Shown here: positions 46,758-57,347 of the stretch, piece by piece | Layout: the number at the start of each line of letters is the position of its first letter | Position numbering within the stretch: the first letter of the stretch is position 1 | Assembly (NCBI GenBank): GCA_001464735.1 | Contig: LNDU01000043.1 | Location: 1 to 64,000 of the forward strand | Length of the DNA stretch: 64,000 nucleotides | Reading direction: 5' to 3' | DNA from: Nitrospira sp. Ga0074138 | GTDB taxonomy: Bacteria; Nitrospirota; Nitrospiria; Nitrospirales; Nitrospiraceae | The notes under the pieces: model-generated | Told to the model about the DNA's origin: nothing | The model's database searches: none | The model's input: only the letters and a program-made list of their open reading frames with translations | Position numbers and translations under genes: made by a program

Positions 46758-47923
46758 CGTGAGACCAGTACGCTCGACTCCTCGGCTAATTCAGTCTGGG
46801 GCAGGTCCGTGATGGCTTCCGGCCGATCGTGAAACTCTGCGAGCAGGGCACGGAGCTCTTCGACAGATGAGACCCGCACCATCTGTGCGCGAAGCGAGGC
46901 GGCATGTGGAAAACCTTTACAATACCAGCCCAGATGTTTGCGCATGCGGTGAAATTGCTGTGCGCCAAAGAACTGCGTGAACTGACGGGCATGTTCGACT
47001 AAGACCGCAAACCGTTCGTGCAGCGGACGCGCACAGACATCCGATCCGACCTCAGGATCGCGCACACCACCGACTCCTATGCGAGCCCGTTCCTTTGCGT
47101 GAAAGAACCACGGCGCGCCAAGCACCCCTCGCCCGACCAACACTCCATCGACTCCCGTGTCACACACTCTTCCGGCGATGTCGTCAAGACGCTGAATGTC
47201 CCCATTTCCCAATACTAATGTCGTGGTTCCCCGCGCGAGTGCGGCAGCGCGGGCAATGGCCGACCAGTCCGCCGTGCCGCGATACATCTGCTGGAGCGTT
47301 CGTCCATGGAGCGAGAGCACGGCCGGCGCTTCCAGTAAAAGTTGTTTGACCCAGTCTTCAACCGTGACCGAATCGTACCCAATCCGCGTCTTCACGGACA
47401 GCGGCAGTCGCCGCCGCGGGGGAGGGCTCGTGTCGCCGCGCTGTTGATTGAGACGTTCAAACATGGCAATGCGCGCCGGCTTCAACCCTGCTTGTTCAAG
47501 CGTCTGTCCGTCGGCCCAATCCTCGATGCCCCGTTTGGCTGCCTGCATGATTGTGCGCGCCAGTTCCGGCGTGCGGATCAGCCCGGCGCCTGATCCCGAC
47601 GACGCCACACTCTTCGACGGACATCCCATATTGATGTCCAGCCCATCAAAGCCTAACTCGCACACCGCCTGGGCCGCCAAATAGAAACGCTCCGGGTCTT
47701 TCCCATAGAGCTGCGCCACGATGGGACGCTCCCCCTCGCTGTACCGAAGCGTCTCCAAGCACTTTTCCGGTCCATGACAGATGTCATGGACATGTGTAAA
47801 TTCTGTAAAGCTGACATCCGGCTTTCCTTGCTGTGCGATGACAGATCGGAAGCACGCATCGGTGACACCATCCATTGGAGACAATCCAATGATCGGACGT
47901 GGGAGATTCAACCAAAAGCTCAT
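46748..47923 (-). CDS. tRNA-dihydrouridine synthase
   Basis: IIGLSPMDGVTDACFRSV; IVAQLYGKDPERF; DGLDINMGCPSKSV; SLHGRTLQQMYRGTADW; TTLVLGNGDIQ. Confidence 0.94.
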   Translation of the reverse strand: MSFWLNLPRPIIGLSPMDGVTDACFRSVIAQQGKPDVSFTEFTHVHDICHGPEKCLETLRYSEGERPIVAQLYGKDPERFYLAAQAVCELGFDGLDINMGCPSKSVASSGSGAGLIRTPELARTIMQAAKRGIEDWADGQTLEQAGLKPARIAMFERLNQQRGDTSPPPRRRLPLSVKTRIGYDSVTVEDWVKQLLLEAPAVLSLHGRTLQQMYRGTADWSAIARAAALARGTTTLVLGNGDIQRLDDIAGRVCDTGVDGVLVGRGVLGAPWFFHAKERARIGVGGVRDPEVGSDVCARPLHERFAVLVEHARQFTQFFGAQQFHRMRKHLGWYCKGFPHAASLRAQMVRVSSVEELRALLAEFHDRPEAITDLPQTELAEESSVLVSRCS

Positions 47924-47924
47924 A

Positions 47925-49436
47925 TCAGCTCTCGTACGCTGGAACACCGGGTTCGTTGGCAAAGTGGTACGCTCGGCGAAGGTCCTCGGCTTCTCTTTCG
48001 GCAATGCCGTGCAACTCTGGCACCACCTCATGGATAAACTCTACAAACCGGTCGACCTTCAGCAGGAAGAAGTCGTACGTACCGACGAGAGTCCGTGGCT
48101 CACGGAACCAGAATGCCACAAACCCATCAAGCGACACATCGCGCTCTTTAAGCCGACGACAGGATTCTACAAACATATCCTCTATCTTTCCTCCCCAGTG
48201 AAGAATCTCATACGGGAGATAGACGGAACGATAGAGGTTCAGCTCTTGGATGTTGACAGTGGCTTGGCTCCATTCTGCTCCCGCTGGCTCCATCGTTCCC
48301 GCCACAACTCGGGCATATCGATCATACGCCGCTTCAAGGGTTGCTGTACCTGGTGTTGCCCTCGGCCCTTCCGACAGTGCGCATGGCTCGGAATCCGGCA
48401 CGACCTGTTCAGTGTTGGTCAACTGGTGGAACAGTACCCCATAACGACGGGTGAACGCCACGAATTCATCCACGATCAATTCGACCGGTTTCGTATCCAC
48501 CTCCAGAGCAAGACCTTTCAGGCTGGTGAGCTGTGGGTGGCATAAAATCTGATCGAGCATCTCGAACAAGACGGTCGGAATGGGAGCGGAATGGGCATCA
48601 ATCCAGGCAGGAAGCGCGTCATCGCCTAGACCACCCCCCAGTCGTGACGCGAGGGCTCGGTCTGATTCATGAATGGCCAGACCCGCCACGTGAATCTCAA
48701 CCACACGGTCCATGGGAAACTCGTTGAGAAATGCTTCGATAAATCGTGTGAGCGACATGTTCCGATGCGCGCCGGAATAGCGAAACACCGTCCAGAGATG
48801 GCCCACGTCCAAGACCAGCCCACAGGGAACCTGTTCGCTGATGACCTGAAAAAACCTTGGGATAGACATGGTCCCAGCGACAAAGTACGTGAGGGGCGGC
48901 ATTTCAAGGAGCATCAGTGGTGTGCTCCCATTGGCCAAACGACACCGTTGATCAAGCAGACGTTGGATCAATCGTGTATTATCAGCCACCACGTTCGCGC
49001 TTAACGGCGTATAGAGCGGGGGAAGGTAGGTCCCGTAGTGATAGCCGGCGAGATATTTTGTCGCACACTCATGATTCAGCCAGGCACTCTGCAAGATTAC
49101 CAGTTGCTCAGCAGCCTCGGAGATTTCTTGTCCAAACGCCGTCGAATCGGCCATCTGGGGTTGAGTGACCCACAACCCTTCGCCATGATATGTCAGTAGA
49201 CCGTTGCCGGCCGCTTTCCTGGTGGATGCTAACACCCTCGATGTCGTACGGAACACTTCAAGGTAGGCAGGCGGCACTTGACGTTCTTGTAGCGTTCCCC
49301 GCAAGCTAGAAAGGTCCGGAGCATGAATATCGACGGAAAGCCCCAACCCATGAATCGGAATGGTCTCGAGCCGACGAAGGAACTCCCTATGATAAGGCCC
49401 ACTCGACGCCATCATTTCTCTCTTACCGACAGTCAA
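47925..49436 (-). CDS. DUF692 (MNIO) family protein with C-terminal extension
   Basis: GLSVDIHAPDL; LTYHGEGLWV; LLEMPPLTYFVAGTMSIPRFFQVISEQVPCGLVLDVGHLWT; VVEIHVAGLAIH. Confidence 0.75.
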   Translation of the reverse strand: MTVGKREMMASSGPYHREFLRRLETIPIHGLGLSVDIHAPDLSSLRGTLQERQVPPAYLEVFRTTSRVLASTRKAAGNGLLTYHGEGLWVTQPQMADSTAFGQEISEAAEQLVILQSAWLNHECATKYLAGYHYGTYLPPLYTPLSANVVADNTRLIQRLLDQRCRLANGSTPLMLLEMPPLTYFVAGTMSIPRFFQVISEQVPCGLVLDVGHLWTVFRYSGAHRNMSLTRFIEAFLNEFPMDRVVEIHVAGLAIHESDRALASRLGGGLGDDALPAWIDAHSAPIPTVLFEMLDQILCHPQLTSLKGLALEVDTKPVELIVDEFVAFTRRYGVLFHQLTNTEQVVPDSEPCALSEGPRATPGTATLEAAYDRYARVVAGTMEPAGAEWSQATVNIQELNLYRSVYLPYEILHWGGKIEDMFVESCRRLKERDVSLDGFVAFWFREPRTLVGTYDFFLLKVDRFVEFIHEVVPELHGIAEREAEDLRRAYHFANEPGVPAYES

Positions 49437-49580
49437 AACACATTTCTAGTGTATGCCGGAAAACCATTGAATGACAAGGCTTTCAACCTCTCATGGCCCC
49501 CATGGACCTTCTGCTATACTTGGCATACATTGCGGCCAGGAGGGGGGCAGATTCGTGAGAAAAAAGGACCTCGCTGAGGA

Positions 49581-50357
49581 ATGGCAGACACGGACAGTCA
49601 AGAGCCAAAGGCCACGGATCACCAGACCATACTGGTTGCACATATGATGACACCCGGCGTAGTCCAGGTACCGGGAGACGTCTCGGTTACTGAAGCCGCG
49701 TCGCTTTTGGAACGCGAACGCATGCCCTGCCTCTTGGTCAAGGATACCGAGTCTCGTTTCGGGCTCATGACACCGACCGACATCGTCAAAAAGGTCGTTG
49801 CGCAGGGCCTCGAACCGGATGACATTGAGGTCCGAGCCATCATGACAAGACCAGTCCAATTTATCGAGTACGATCGAGCGATGGACGAGGCCTCGGCACT
49901 CATGATGTCCACCGGGACACCGATCCTCATCGTCACGAAACAAGATCAACCGGTCGGCGTCCTCACCGCAAGAGACCTGATTCTTTCCCCAAAGCGATGC
50001 ACGACGAAGATCTCAGCTACCATCAGTGTCCTGGAGGGAGAGGGCGTGGGAGATGAGCATCCGGTCACCATCTCACAGCTCAGTCATGCCGGGGCTTCAG
50101 TGGAGTCGCCCTCGCTGTTACTACCTGGGACCAGAGTCCTATTGAGCTTTTGCCTCTCTGAGATGATGAGTCCCTTGACCATCCGAGGGAGCATCTTGAA
50201 TAACACGAGCGTTGAGTCGGTGTCCGGCAACAGAGGTTCCCTCATAGCCGCACCTCGGGGTATAGAGATACAATTCGTCGATCTCTCTCCCGCCGACCAG
50301 TCCAGAATCAAAGCCTGGGTGCTGGCCAATCTTCCTAAGTCGTTCGAGCCCTCCTAG
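49581..50357 (+). CDS. CBS domain pair plus PilZ-like C-terminus
   Basis: Two CBS repeats (MMTPGVVQVPGDVSVTEAASLL; IMTRPVQFIEYDRAMDEAS) then PGTRVLLSFCL...IRGSILNNTS...GIEIQFVDLSPADQSRIKAWV. Confidence 0.75.
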   Translation: MADTDSQEPKATDHQTILVAHMMTPGVVQVPGDVSVTEAASLLERERMPCLLVKDTESRFGLMTPTDIVKKVVAQGLEPDDIEVRAIMTRPVQFIEYDRAMDEASALMMSTGTPILIVTKQDQPVGVLTARDLILSPKRCTTKISATISVLEGEGVGDEHPVTISQLSHAGASVESPSLLLPGTRVLLSFCLSEMMSPLTIRGSILNNTSVESVSGNRGSLIAAPRGIEIQFVDLSPADQSRIKAWVLANLPKSFEPS

Positions 50358-50412
50358 ATCGCACCAGATCCCGACAATCTTTGACCAACGTCTGATCCAT
50401 TGGTACAATTTT

Positions 50413-51495
50413 GTGTCTCACTCAATGGAAAGGGTAGCTATGAATACAACCGGTAAGATTTCGCAGAGTCGATCCCGCCCCGTTTTATCGCGAGATGAGA
50501 TTCTTCATCAGGTCAGCACTCTTCTTAATAGCCCGGAGGACGACCTGCATGCCGCACTCATGCGAGAGCTCCTGACGGGTATGTTGAAACTCCATGACGC
50601 ACACTTAGATCTCTTGGATGTGAAAATCGTGAACCGCGCTGTCAAAGAACTGCGTCATGCATTCGGTGTCTTCAACGGCTATCGCAACCGGCAGAAAGTC
50701 AGCATTTTTGGCTCAGCGCGCACCCCCTCCGACGATCCCAATTATCAACTTGCCCATCAATTCTCCCAAAGCATCGTCCGAGCAGGGTTCATGGTCATCA
50801 CCGGCGGGGCAGATGGGATCATGCGCGCCGCCCAAGAGGGCGCCGGACGCGAGAACAGCTTCGGCGTCAACATCATGCTGCCCTTCGAACAAGGTCCGAA
50901 CTCCACGATCGCCGATGACCCAAAGCTGATTACCTTCAAATACTTTTTCACCCGCAAGTTGATGTTTCAAAAGGAAGCCAACGCCATCGCGCTCTTCCCT
51001 GGCGGGTTCGGAACGCACGACGAAGGTTTTGAAATCCTCACGCTCGCCCAAACCGGCAAGAGTGATCCGCAACCGATCATCTGTCTTCAAGCCCCCGGCT
51101 GCGACTATTGGGACGATTGGTCGGCGTTTGTGACGAGGCAACTGCTGAAACGCAAGCTCATCAATGAAGAGGACATGAGTCTCTTCTCAATCGTCACGAC
51201 CGCAGATGCAGCTGTGAGCCAGATCATCAGATTTTACCGCCGTTATCATTCTATGCGCTTTGTGGGACGAGAGCTGGCAATGCGACTCAAGCAGGCCATT
51301 ACGCCTGAGCAACTCGAACAGCTCCGGGAGCGATTCTCCGATCTCCTATCGGACGGCACGTTCGAACTTCGCGGCCCACTCACGGAAGAATTGGACGAAC
51401 CGGCTCTGCGTGATCTCCCTCGACTCGTGTTCACTTTTAATCGACGCAACGCCGGCCGACTTCGCCAATTGATCTGTCACCTGAACGAGTTGTGA
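50413..51495 (+). CDS. LOG family (TIGR00730-like) protein
   Basis: VITGGADGIMRAAQEGAGRENSFGVNIMLPFEQGPN; ALFPGGFGTHDEGFEILTLAQTGK. Confidence 0.92.
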   Translation: MSHSMERVAMNTTGKISQSRSRPVLSRDEILHQVSTLLNSPEDDLHAALMRELLTGMLKLHDAHLDLLDVKIVNRAVKELRHAFGVFNGYRNRQKVSIFGSARTPSDDPNYQLAHQFSQSIVRAGFMVITGGADGIMRAAQEGAGRENSFGVNIMLPFEQGPNSTIADDPKLITFKYFFTRKLMFQKEANAIALFPGGFGTHDEGFEILTLAQTGKSDPQPIICLQAPGCDYWDDWSAFVTRQLLKRKLINEEDMSLFSIVTTADAAVSQIIRFYRRYHSMRFVGRELAMRLKQAITPEQLEQLRERFSDLLSDGTFELRGPLTEELDEPALRDLPRLVFTFNRRNAGRLRQLICHLNEL

Positions 51496-51574
51496 GCCAT
51501 GCCGTACATGTCGGCATGAACGCGACAGATGCCTTTTAGTCCTGACTTGGGCATGCTATTCTCTCTCAACTCTT

Positions 51575-52447
51575 ATGGGTAATGTATCTTCAGCACCTCC
51601 ATTCCATGGTTCTCCGGACATTGTCCTGTACCATGCCGAATGTTCCGATGGGTTCGGGGCAGCCTGGGCTCTCTGGAAAAAGTTTCCGAGCGCGAGTTTT
51701 TCACCAGTCAAACATGGCCACCCGCCCCCTCCCGATCTCAAGGATCGCCGTGTCGTGATCGTAGATTTCAGCTATGCTCGGCCGATTCTGGAAGCTATGG
51801 CCTCCGAGACCAAAGAACTTCTGGTTCTCGATCACCATATCACCGCTGAGCGGACCTTGGACGGCTTTTCAAATGCGTACTTCGATCAAACAAAGTCCGG
51901 CGCCGTCCTAAGCTGGGAATGGGCCCACCGCACGCCGGCTCCCTGGCTGCTTCAATACATTCAAGACAAGGATTTATGGACCTGGGCTTTGCCGAACAGT
52001 CGCGAAATCAACGCGGCCTTGGCTTCCTACCCCTTTGATTTCAATGTATGGGATCGCTTTACTCAGTCGACCCTCGAGCAGGAAGGCCGAGCCATCTTGC
52101 GGTATGAACAGGAACTGGTCGGCAAACTCGCGGCACAGGCCGCTCTGGTTGAATTCCAGGGGGTGGTCGTTCCCTCCGTGCAAAGCGCCATTCTCACGAG
52201 CCAAATCGGCGAACGGCTCTCGCCGCATCATCCTTTTTGCCTGATCTGGCATGACCGCGATGGTCGTCGCTATTTCAGCATGCGGTCCCGAGCCGACGGG
52301 ACTGATGTTGGGACCATTGCCGCCTCGTTTGGCGGCGGGGGCCATACCCATGCAGCCGGCTTTTCCGTTCCGCTGGAGACGGATGGAACTCCTCCGAGTG
52401 ATCCTAGATTGCCTCGTATGTTCCGAGAACATCGCCAAACAGCATAG
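51575..52447 (+). CDS. DHH/DHHA1 family phosphoesterase
   Basis: YHAECSDGFGAAWA; VDFSYARP; LVLDHHITA; FGGGGHTHAAGF. Confidence 0.92.
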   Translation: MGNVSSAPPFHGSPDIVLYHAECSDGFGAAWALWKKFPSASFSPVKHGHPPPPDLKDRRVVIVDFSYARPILEAMASETKELLVLDHHITAERTLDGFSNAYFDQTKSGAVLSWEWAHRTPAPWLLQYIQDKDLWTWALPNSREINAALASYPFDFNVWDRFTQSTLEQEGRAILRYEQELVGKLAAQAALVEFQGVVVPSVQSAILTSQIGERLSPHHPFCLIWHDRDGRRYFSMRSRADGTDVGTIAASFGGGGHTHAAGFSVPLETDGTPPSDPRLPRMFREHRQTA

Positions 52448-52459
52448 CCACAGACCCTC

Positions 52460-53158
52460 ATGATTCCTCTCCACGACGATAATCCCACTCAACGAACTCC
52501 CATCGTCACGATGATCTTTATCGGCATCTGTGTCGCGGTGTTTCTCTATCAAGTGAATCTTCCCCAGGAGGCTGCCGAGCTCTTCGCATTTCAATACGGC
52601 GCCATCCCTGCCATTGTCTTCGGCCAGGCTTCGCTTCCCGAGGAAGCCGTTGCCTTTCCGGCATCCCTCAGCCTGGTGACCAGCATGTTTCTTCACGGAG
52701 GCTGGATGCACTTACTCGGGAACATGCTCTACCTCTGGATTTTCGGCAATAATATCGAAGATGCGATGGGTCACTCGAAGTTCGTCGTCTTCTATCTCCT
52801 ATCTGGTATCCTGGCTGCGCTGAGCCATGCCTTAACTGACCCTTCCTCCCAAATCCCGATGGTGGGCGCCAGCGGAGCCATCTCGGCTGTACTCGGTGCC
52901 TATCTGCTGTTATTTCCACGCGCTCACGTGCTGGTCTTGCTGCCGGCGATCGGGATGACCCGAGTGGCAGCGGGCATCGTTCTCGTCATGTGGTTTATCA
53001 CGCAGCTGATCAGCGGAGGCATGAGCGTAGGCGCAACAGGAGGGGGCGTAGCCTTTTTCGCTCATATCGGTGGATTCATCGCAGGCATGGCACTGATCGG
53101 TCTTTTCAAACGGAAGGATGTGCGTTTTTTTTCGCCTGGCCGGTCGACGTGGTCTTAA
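52460..53158 (+). CDS. Rhomboid family intramembrane serine protease
   Basis: FLHGGWMHLLGNMLYLWIFGNNIED; VGASGAISAVLGAYLLLFP; FFAHIGGFIAGM. Confidence 0.95.
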   Translation: MIPLHDDNPTQRTPIVTMIFIGICVAVFLYQVNLPQEAAELFAFQYGAIPAIVFGQASLPEEAVAFPASLSLVTSMFLHGGWMHLLGNMLYLWIFGNNIEDAMGHSKFVVFYLLSGILAALSHALTDPSSQIPMVGASGAISAVLGAYLLLFPRAHVLVLLPAIGMTRVAAGIVLVMWFITQLISGGMSVGATGGGVAFFAHIGGFIAGMALIGLFKRKDVRFFSPGRSTWS

Positions 53159-53191
53159 TGAGGACGTCCCTCCCTGAACCGAGAAGACTGC

Positions 53192-55090
53192 TCATGCAGC
53201 ATCCAACATCTCTCTGACCTTCTCGACTAATCCGGACTGACGGTAGGGATGCTGTAGGACAAACCGCTGATTGATCCGATGGTGCTGAATCGTTTCATCA
53301 TCGTAGCCCGAGACAAACAGCGTCTTCATCGTTGGATGCTGGCGCAGAAGTCGGCGGGCAAGTTCACGCCCTCCGATCTCACGCATCACTAAGGGACTCA
53401 CTGCGAGATGAACAATCCCCTTATAGTGTTGAGTGAGCATAAGCGCCTCGACCGATGAGGCCGCTTCCAAGACTCGATAGCGATGGCGCTGTAAGATGGA
53501 CCGTGCCAGCTTCCGCTCGATTTCGCTTTCCTCCACAAGCAAGATCGTTTCATCTCCTTTGGCCAACATCGCTTTGGGAGTCATCTCGTCCCGTACCTCC
53601 TGCGCCGGAGCCGCAGGGAACACGACTCGGACAACCGTCCCTTGCCCTGGTCGGCTCTCGACGTCTAGAAGTCCGCAGTTTTGTTTAACAATCCCAAAGA
53701 CCGCAGTGAGACCAAGGCCAATGTTGGTTTCTTTCGTCGAGAACAGCGGTTCGAACATATGGGCCTGAGTATCCAGACTCATGCCGGTTCCGGTATCACT
53801 GATTTGAATGAGGATCTGGGAATGTGCTGTATTGACCGACATCGGTCGGGCCAATTTTTGAAGCTCCTCAATGGTCTTGATCTCAATCGTCAGTCGGCCT
53901 CCGTTGGGCATAGCATCTCGTGCATTAACAACCAATTGAAGAAGAACGGTTTCCAAGCCTTCTCGATCCACCTCGGCATAGGCCACCTGCTCATCCGCCT
54001 TGACGATCAGCTCAATATGGTCGGGTAAAAGACTCACGATCATACTGTGCAGATCGGCGAACACCGCTTGGACGGACCAGATGTGTCCAACGTGCCGGCT
54101 CTCACACTCCAGTGCAATGAGCTGAGCCGTGAGCGTGGCAGCCTTTTCCCCGACCCTAAAGAGCTCATCGGCAGAAGACCTGAGAGGGTCGTTCGGCGGC
54201 AGACCCGATAACATGAGACCGGTCTGCTTTCCAATGACAGCAAACAACGCCCCGAATTCACCTGCAATTCTGGCCGTGACTCGACCGACGGCTTCCATCT
54301 TCTGTGCCTCATGAAGTTGTCGCTCAAGTCCCTTCCTGACAACATGCCCCTCGCGGAGACCGACATTCGCCTTTGCAAGATCCTCTTTCAGGGATTTAAT
54401 TCTGGCTTCAAGGTGAGTTTTGGCGGTCTCCAATTCCTCCTCGGTCGTCTTCAGCTGCTCTACATCCTTCTGGAGCGAGGCCTTTTCTTCTTGAGCAACG
54501 GCCGTGCTTTCTAGTGCGACCCCGTAGAACACCGCCATGACGAGAAGAACCGGGATGCCCAGCAGCTGTCCGGTAGCCATGACTCCGGTTTGCAGAACCC
54601 CCTCATAGAGCACAACTGCATAGCCAGCACTCAAGAGCAGTGAGAGGCCAAGTAGATGACTGAGCCGCCTGACTGACGCCGCCACCAACATAAGAACAAA
54701 ATAGGCAATGTACAGATCTGATCGGGCGTTCCCGGAAAGATAGATGACCGTTGTCACGAGCAGCGTATCTGCTGCAACAAGTCCTGCACTGAACCAGGCC
54801 GATCCCAGTAGAGCTTGAGGCAACATCGCGATGACGAGGATTCCCAGCCATAGCCCTACCACCAGACTATTGCTCATCACTCGACTCACGACTGATTCGG
54901 CACCGAAGAGCAATTCATACGAAAGGATGATGGTAACGAGGCCCTGGAGAACCAGGAACCGGGAGCTTGGGTTCGAAAGCAACTGACAGAGTCTAGCCGA
55001 CCCCTGACCGGAACCTGCTTGGACCAAATTTTGTCCCATGTTTTTCAAGCCTCCCGCTTGCAACAGGACGTGGGATCCAGCAAGTGTCAT
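53192..55090 (-). CDS. Hybrid sensor histidine kinase-like protein with degenerate H-box and receiver
   Basis: TM N-terminus, coiled coil, QKMEAVGRVTARIAGEFGALFAVIG in place of the H-box, intact N/G boxes (LVVNARDAMPNGG, DTGTGM), C-terminal receiver-like domain. Confidence 0.88.
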   Translation of the reverse strand: MTLAGSHVLLQAGGLKNMGQNLVQAGSGQGSARLCQLLSNPSSRFLVLQGLVTIILSYELLFGAESVVSRVMSNSLVVGLWLGILVIAMLPQALLGSAWFSAGLVAADTLLVTTVIYLSGNARSDLYIAYFVLMLVAASVRRLSHLLGLSLLLSAGYAVVLYEGVLQTGVMATGQLLGIPVLLVMAVFYGVALESTAVAQEEKASLQKDVEQLKTTEEELETAKTHLEARIKSLKEDLAKANVGLREGHVVRKGLERQLHEAQKMEAVGRVTARIAGEFGALFAVIGKQTGLMLSGLPPNDPLRSSADELFRVGEKAATLTAQLIALECESRHVGHIWSVQAVFADLHSMIVSLLPDHIELIVKADEQVAYAEVDREGLETVLLQLVVNARDAMPNGGRLTIEIKTIEELQKLARPMSVNTAHSQILIQISDTGTGMSLDTQAHMFEPLFSTKETNIGLGLTAVFGIVKQNCGLLDVESRPGQGTVVRVVFPAAPAQEVRDEMTPKAMLAKGDETILLVEESEIERKLARSILQRHRYRVLEAASSVEALMLTQHYKGIVHLAVSPLVMREIGGRELARRLLRQHPTMKTLFVSGYDDETIQHHRINQRFVLQHPYRQSGLVEKVREMLDAA

Positions 55091-55243
55091 ACCTTAGGAT
55101 TCCAAGCCAACCATGTTACTTACGAGGGTTTTTATCTTCCTCCCGATCCTTTACGGACCAGCCATTGACAAAATCGAACGATAGTAGCCTGTTGTACATG
55201 GGGTAAAAAGGCTCTCCGGCAGCCAAGATGTATGGGAACGACC

Positions 55244-56407
55244 TTACGCGGGCCTTGGGACCCGCTTGATGAATTGGTGAGCCAATTCTGCTGCTGTCGC
55301 CACTTGAGGAGCGGTAAAAGTCACATGCCCCATCTTTCTACCGGGACGAATCATCCGCTTTCCGTACAGATGAAGCACAGCCCCTGCGGTTGAATGGAGT
55401 GCAGAGGATCCTTCCCTGGATGTCACAGATCCTACTTCCTCACCAATGAGATTGACCATTACCGCAGGGCTCAAGAGCCTTGCTTCTCCCAATGGAAGCC
55501 CACAGGTCACTCGTACCTGTTGCTCGAATTGGGATACCGTACAAACGTCCAACGTATAGTGACCCGAGTTGTGAGGACGAGGTGCAATCTCGTTAATAAG
55601 GAGGGACCCATCGTTGGCCTGAAAGAGTTCCACACAAAATACACCTACACCCCGTAACGCCGTGACGGCTCGCTTCGAAAGTTCTGTTGCCTGCTCAGCA
55701 ACGTCAAGTGGAATAGCAGCAGGTACCCGCGTTTCTCGTAAGATGCCCAGCTCATGCCGATTCTCGACCACTGGATACACACAGGATGCGCCACACTCGC
55801 TTCGTACGACGAGCACTGAGAGCTCTCGGACATATTCAACGAATTGTTCAAGAATCCATCGATGACCGGACGTGGCTGTTTCCAAGAGGTCTTCAATATC
55901 CCGGACATCCGCGGGCTTTCGAAGTAGCCACTGACCTTTCCCATCGTACCCACTCTTTGCGGTCTTACAGACAGCGGGAAGGCCGAGACGGTCGACAGCT
56001 GAGACTAGTTGAGATGACGATTCGACGATAGCAAACGCGGGGACAGAGAGGTGTCGTGACAGTAAGTATTGCTTCTGTTCAATCCGGTCTTGGAGGATAT
56101 TGAGCACAGCTCCGGAAGGTCGCATCGGGCGACGGATCTCCAACCATTCACAGAGCGCAGCCGGCACATTTTCCCATTCCAGAGTAACGGCATCGACGAG
56201 ACGGGCAAATTGGTCACGGGCGCCAAGATCTGAGAATGGCGCAGTAAATGAATGGGCGGCAAGCCGATGAGCTGGCGCATCGGCATCTGGATCCCAGACA
56301 GCCACCTGATAGCCCATACGGTGGGCAGCCCCGGTGAACATCGCCCCCAATTGTCCCCCACCCAATACCCCGAGTATGGAGCCAGGCTCAAGGATTGGTG
56401 TCGTCAC
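55244..56407 (-). CDS. purK: 5-(carboxyamino)imidazole ribonucleotide synthase
   Basis: [45 protein letters not shown]. Confidence 0.96.
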   Translation of the reverse strand: MTTPILEPGSILGVLGGGQLGAMFTGAAHRMGYQVAVWDPDADAPAHRLAAHSFTAPFSDLGARDQFARLVDAVTLEWENVPAALCEWLEIRRPMRPSGAVLNILQDRIEQKQYLLSRHLSVPAFAIVESSSQLVSAVDRLGLPAVCKTAKSGYDGKGQWLLRKPADVRDIEDLLETATSGHRWILEQFVEYVRELSVLVVRSECGASCVYPVVENRHELGILRETRVPAAIPLDVAEQATELSKRAVTALRGVGVFCVELFQANDGSLLINEIAPRPHNSGHYTLDVCTVSQFEQQVRVTCGLPLGEARLLSPAVMVNLIGEEVGSVTSREGSSALHSTAGAVLHLYGKRMIRPGRKMGHVTFTAPQVATAAELAHQFIKRVPRPA

Positions 56408-56997
56408 GGTCGTCGGCTCATCTCGTCCACTCCAAGGTTACCAAGACCTGTGCCCTTGGCCTCGGGAGAATTGAGAACGCGCTTCGTTTGAGCCGCCCGA
56501 TAGCGCTTAATGTTGTGGGCAATTTCAGGATGGCTTCCCGCCAAAATCTGGCCTGCGAGGAGGCCAGCATTCTCGGCTCCTCCGATCGCCACGGTGGCCA
56601 CGGGAATCCCTTTGGGCATCTGAACGATGGACAACAAGGAATCGAGGCCGCGAAGGTTTTCTGTAGGAATCGGGACACCGATCACCGGAAGATGAGTCTT
56701 AGCTGCCAACATGCCGGGAAGGTGAGCCGCTCCTCCAGCCCCCGCAATGATGACTTTGATCCCGCGTCCTGGAGCACTGGTGGCGTACTCGAAGAGGCGG
56801 TCTGGCGTTCGATGCGCAGAAACGACAAGTAATTCATAGGGAATATTGAGCTCGTCCAAAATCACTCCGGCCTTTTCCAAAACAGGAAAATCCGAGTTAC
56901 TCCCCCCCAAGACCCCGACAAGCGGCTTGCGGTTCTTGACCTCTCGGCTCACTCGTTGCCGAGACCGACTCGCTGCCTGCAGTATTCTGGCCATCAT
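56404..56997 (-). CDS. purE: 5-(carboxyamino)imidazole ribonucleotide mutase
   Basis: [73 protein letters not shown]. Confidence 0.96.
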   Translation of the reverse strand: MMARILQAASRSRQRVSREVKNRKPLVGVLGGSNSDFPVLEKAGVILDELNIPYELLVVSAHRTPDRLFEYATSAPGRGIKVIIAGAGGAAHLPGMLAAKTHLPVIGVPIPTENLRGLDSLLSIVQMPKGIPVATVAIGGAENAGLLAGQILAGSHPEIAHNIKRYRAAQTKRVLNSPEAKGTGLGNLGVDEMSRRP

Positions 56998-57268
56998 CTA
57001 CCTCTCCTTCTATGTCAACCATGCATTCTCATTCCAGAGAAAAGTAGTGGCACCTTAGCGAGTCCAACTATTGCGGTCAAGGAGATTGGAGTTGTGACAA
57101 TTAACCTTTTGAACAATTGAGCGGGGTACGGCGCTAACAGCAATTCGCTGGTCTGCACTCACAACGAGACCACTGCAGGAGCTGTGGCTGCCGATCACGG
57201 TGCGTTGGAGAAATGAACATGCACCAGAAAATTGACGGAGACAAAGCTTACAGCGATTGCTCATTACA

Positions 57269-57341
57269 AAGATGGCCCAGGGAAATGCCCTGAGCCATCT
57301 TCAAGAAGGAGAGGTGAGGTGCCGCACCGATGGTGCGGCAC
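57269..57341 (-). terminator. Two tandem strong hairpins downstream of the export operon
   Basis: GTGCCGCACC-gat-GGTGCGGCAC (57319-57341) and AAGATGGC-c-CAGGG-aaatg-CCCTG-a-GCCATCTT (57269-57301), just past the HlyD stop. Confidence 0.6.
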
Positions 57342-57347
57342 GATCGA

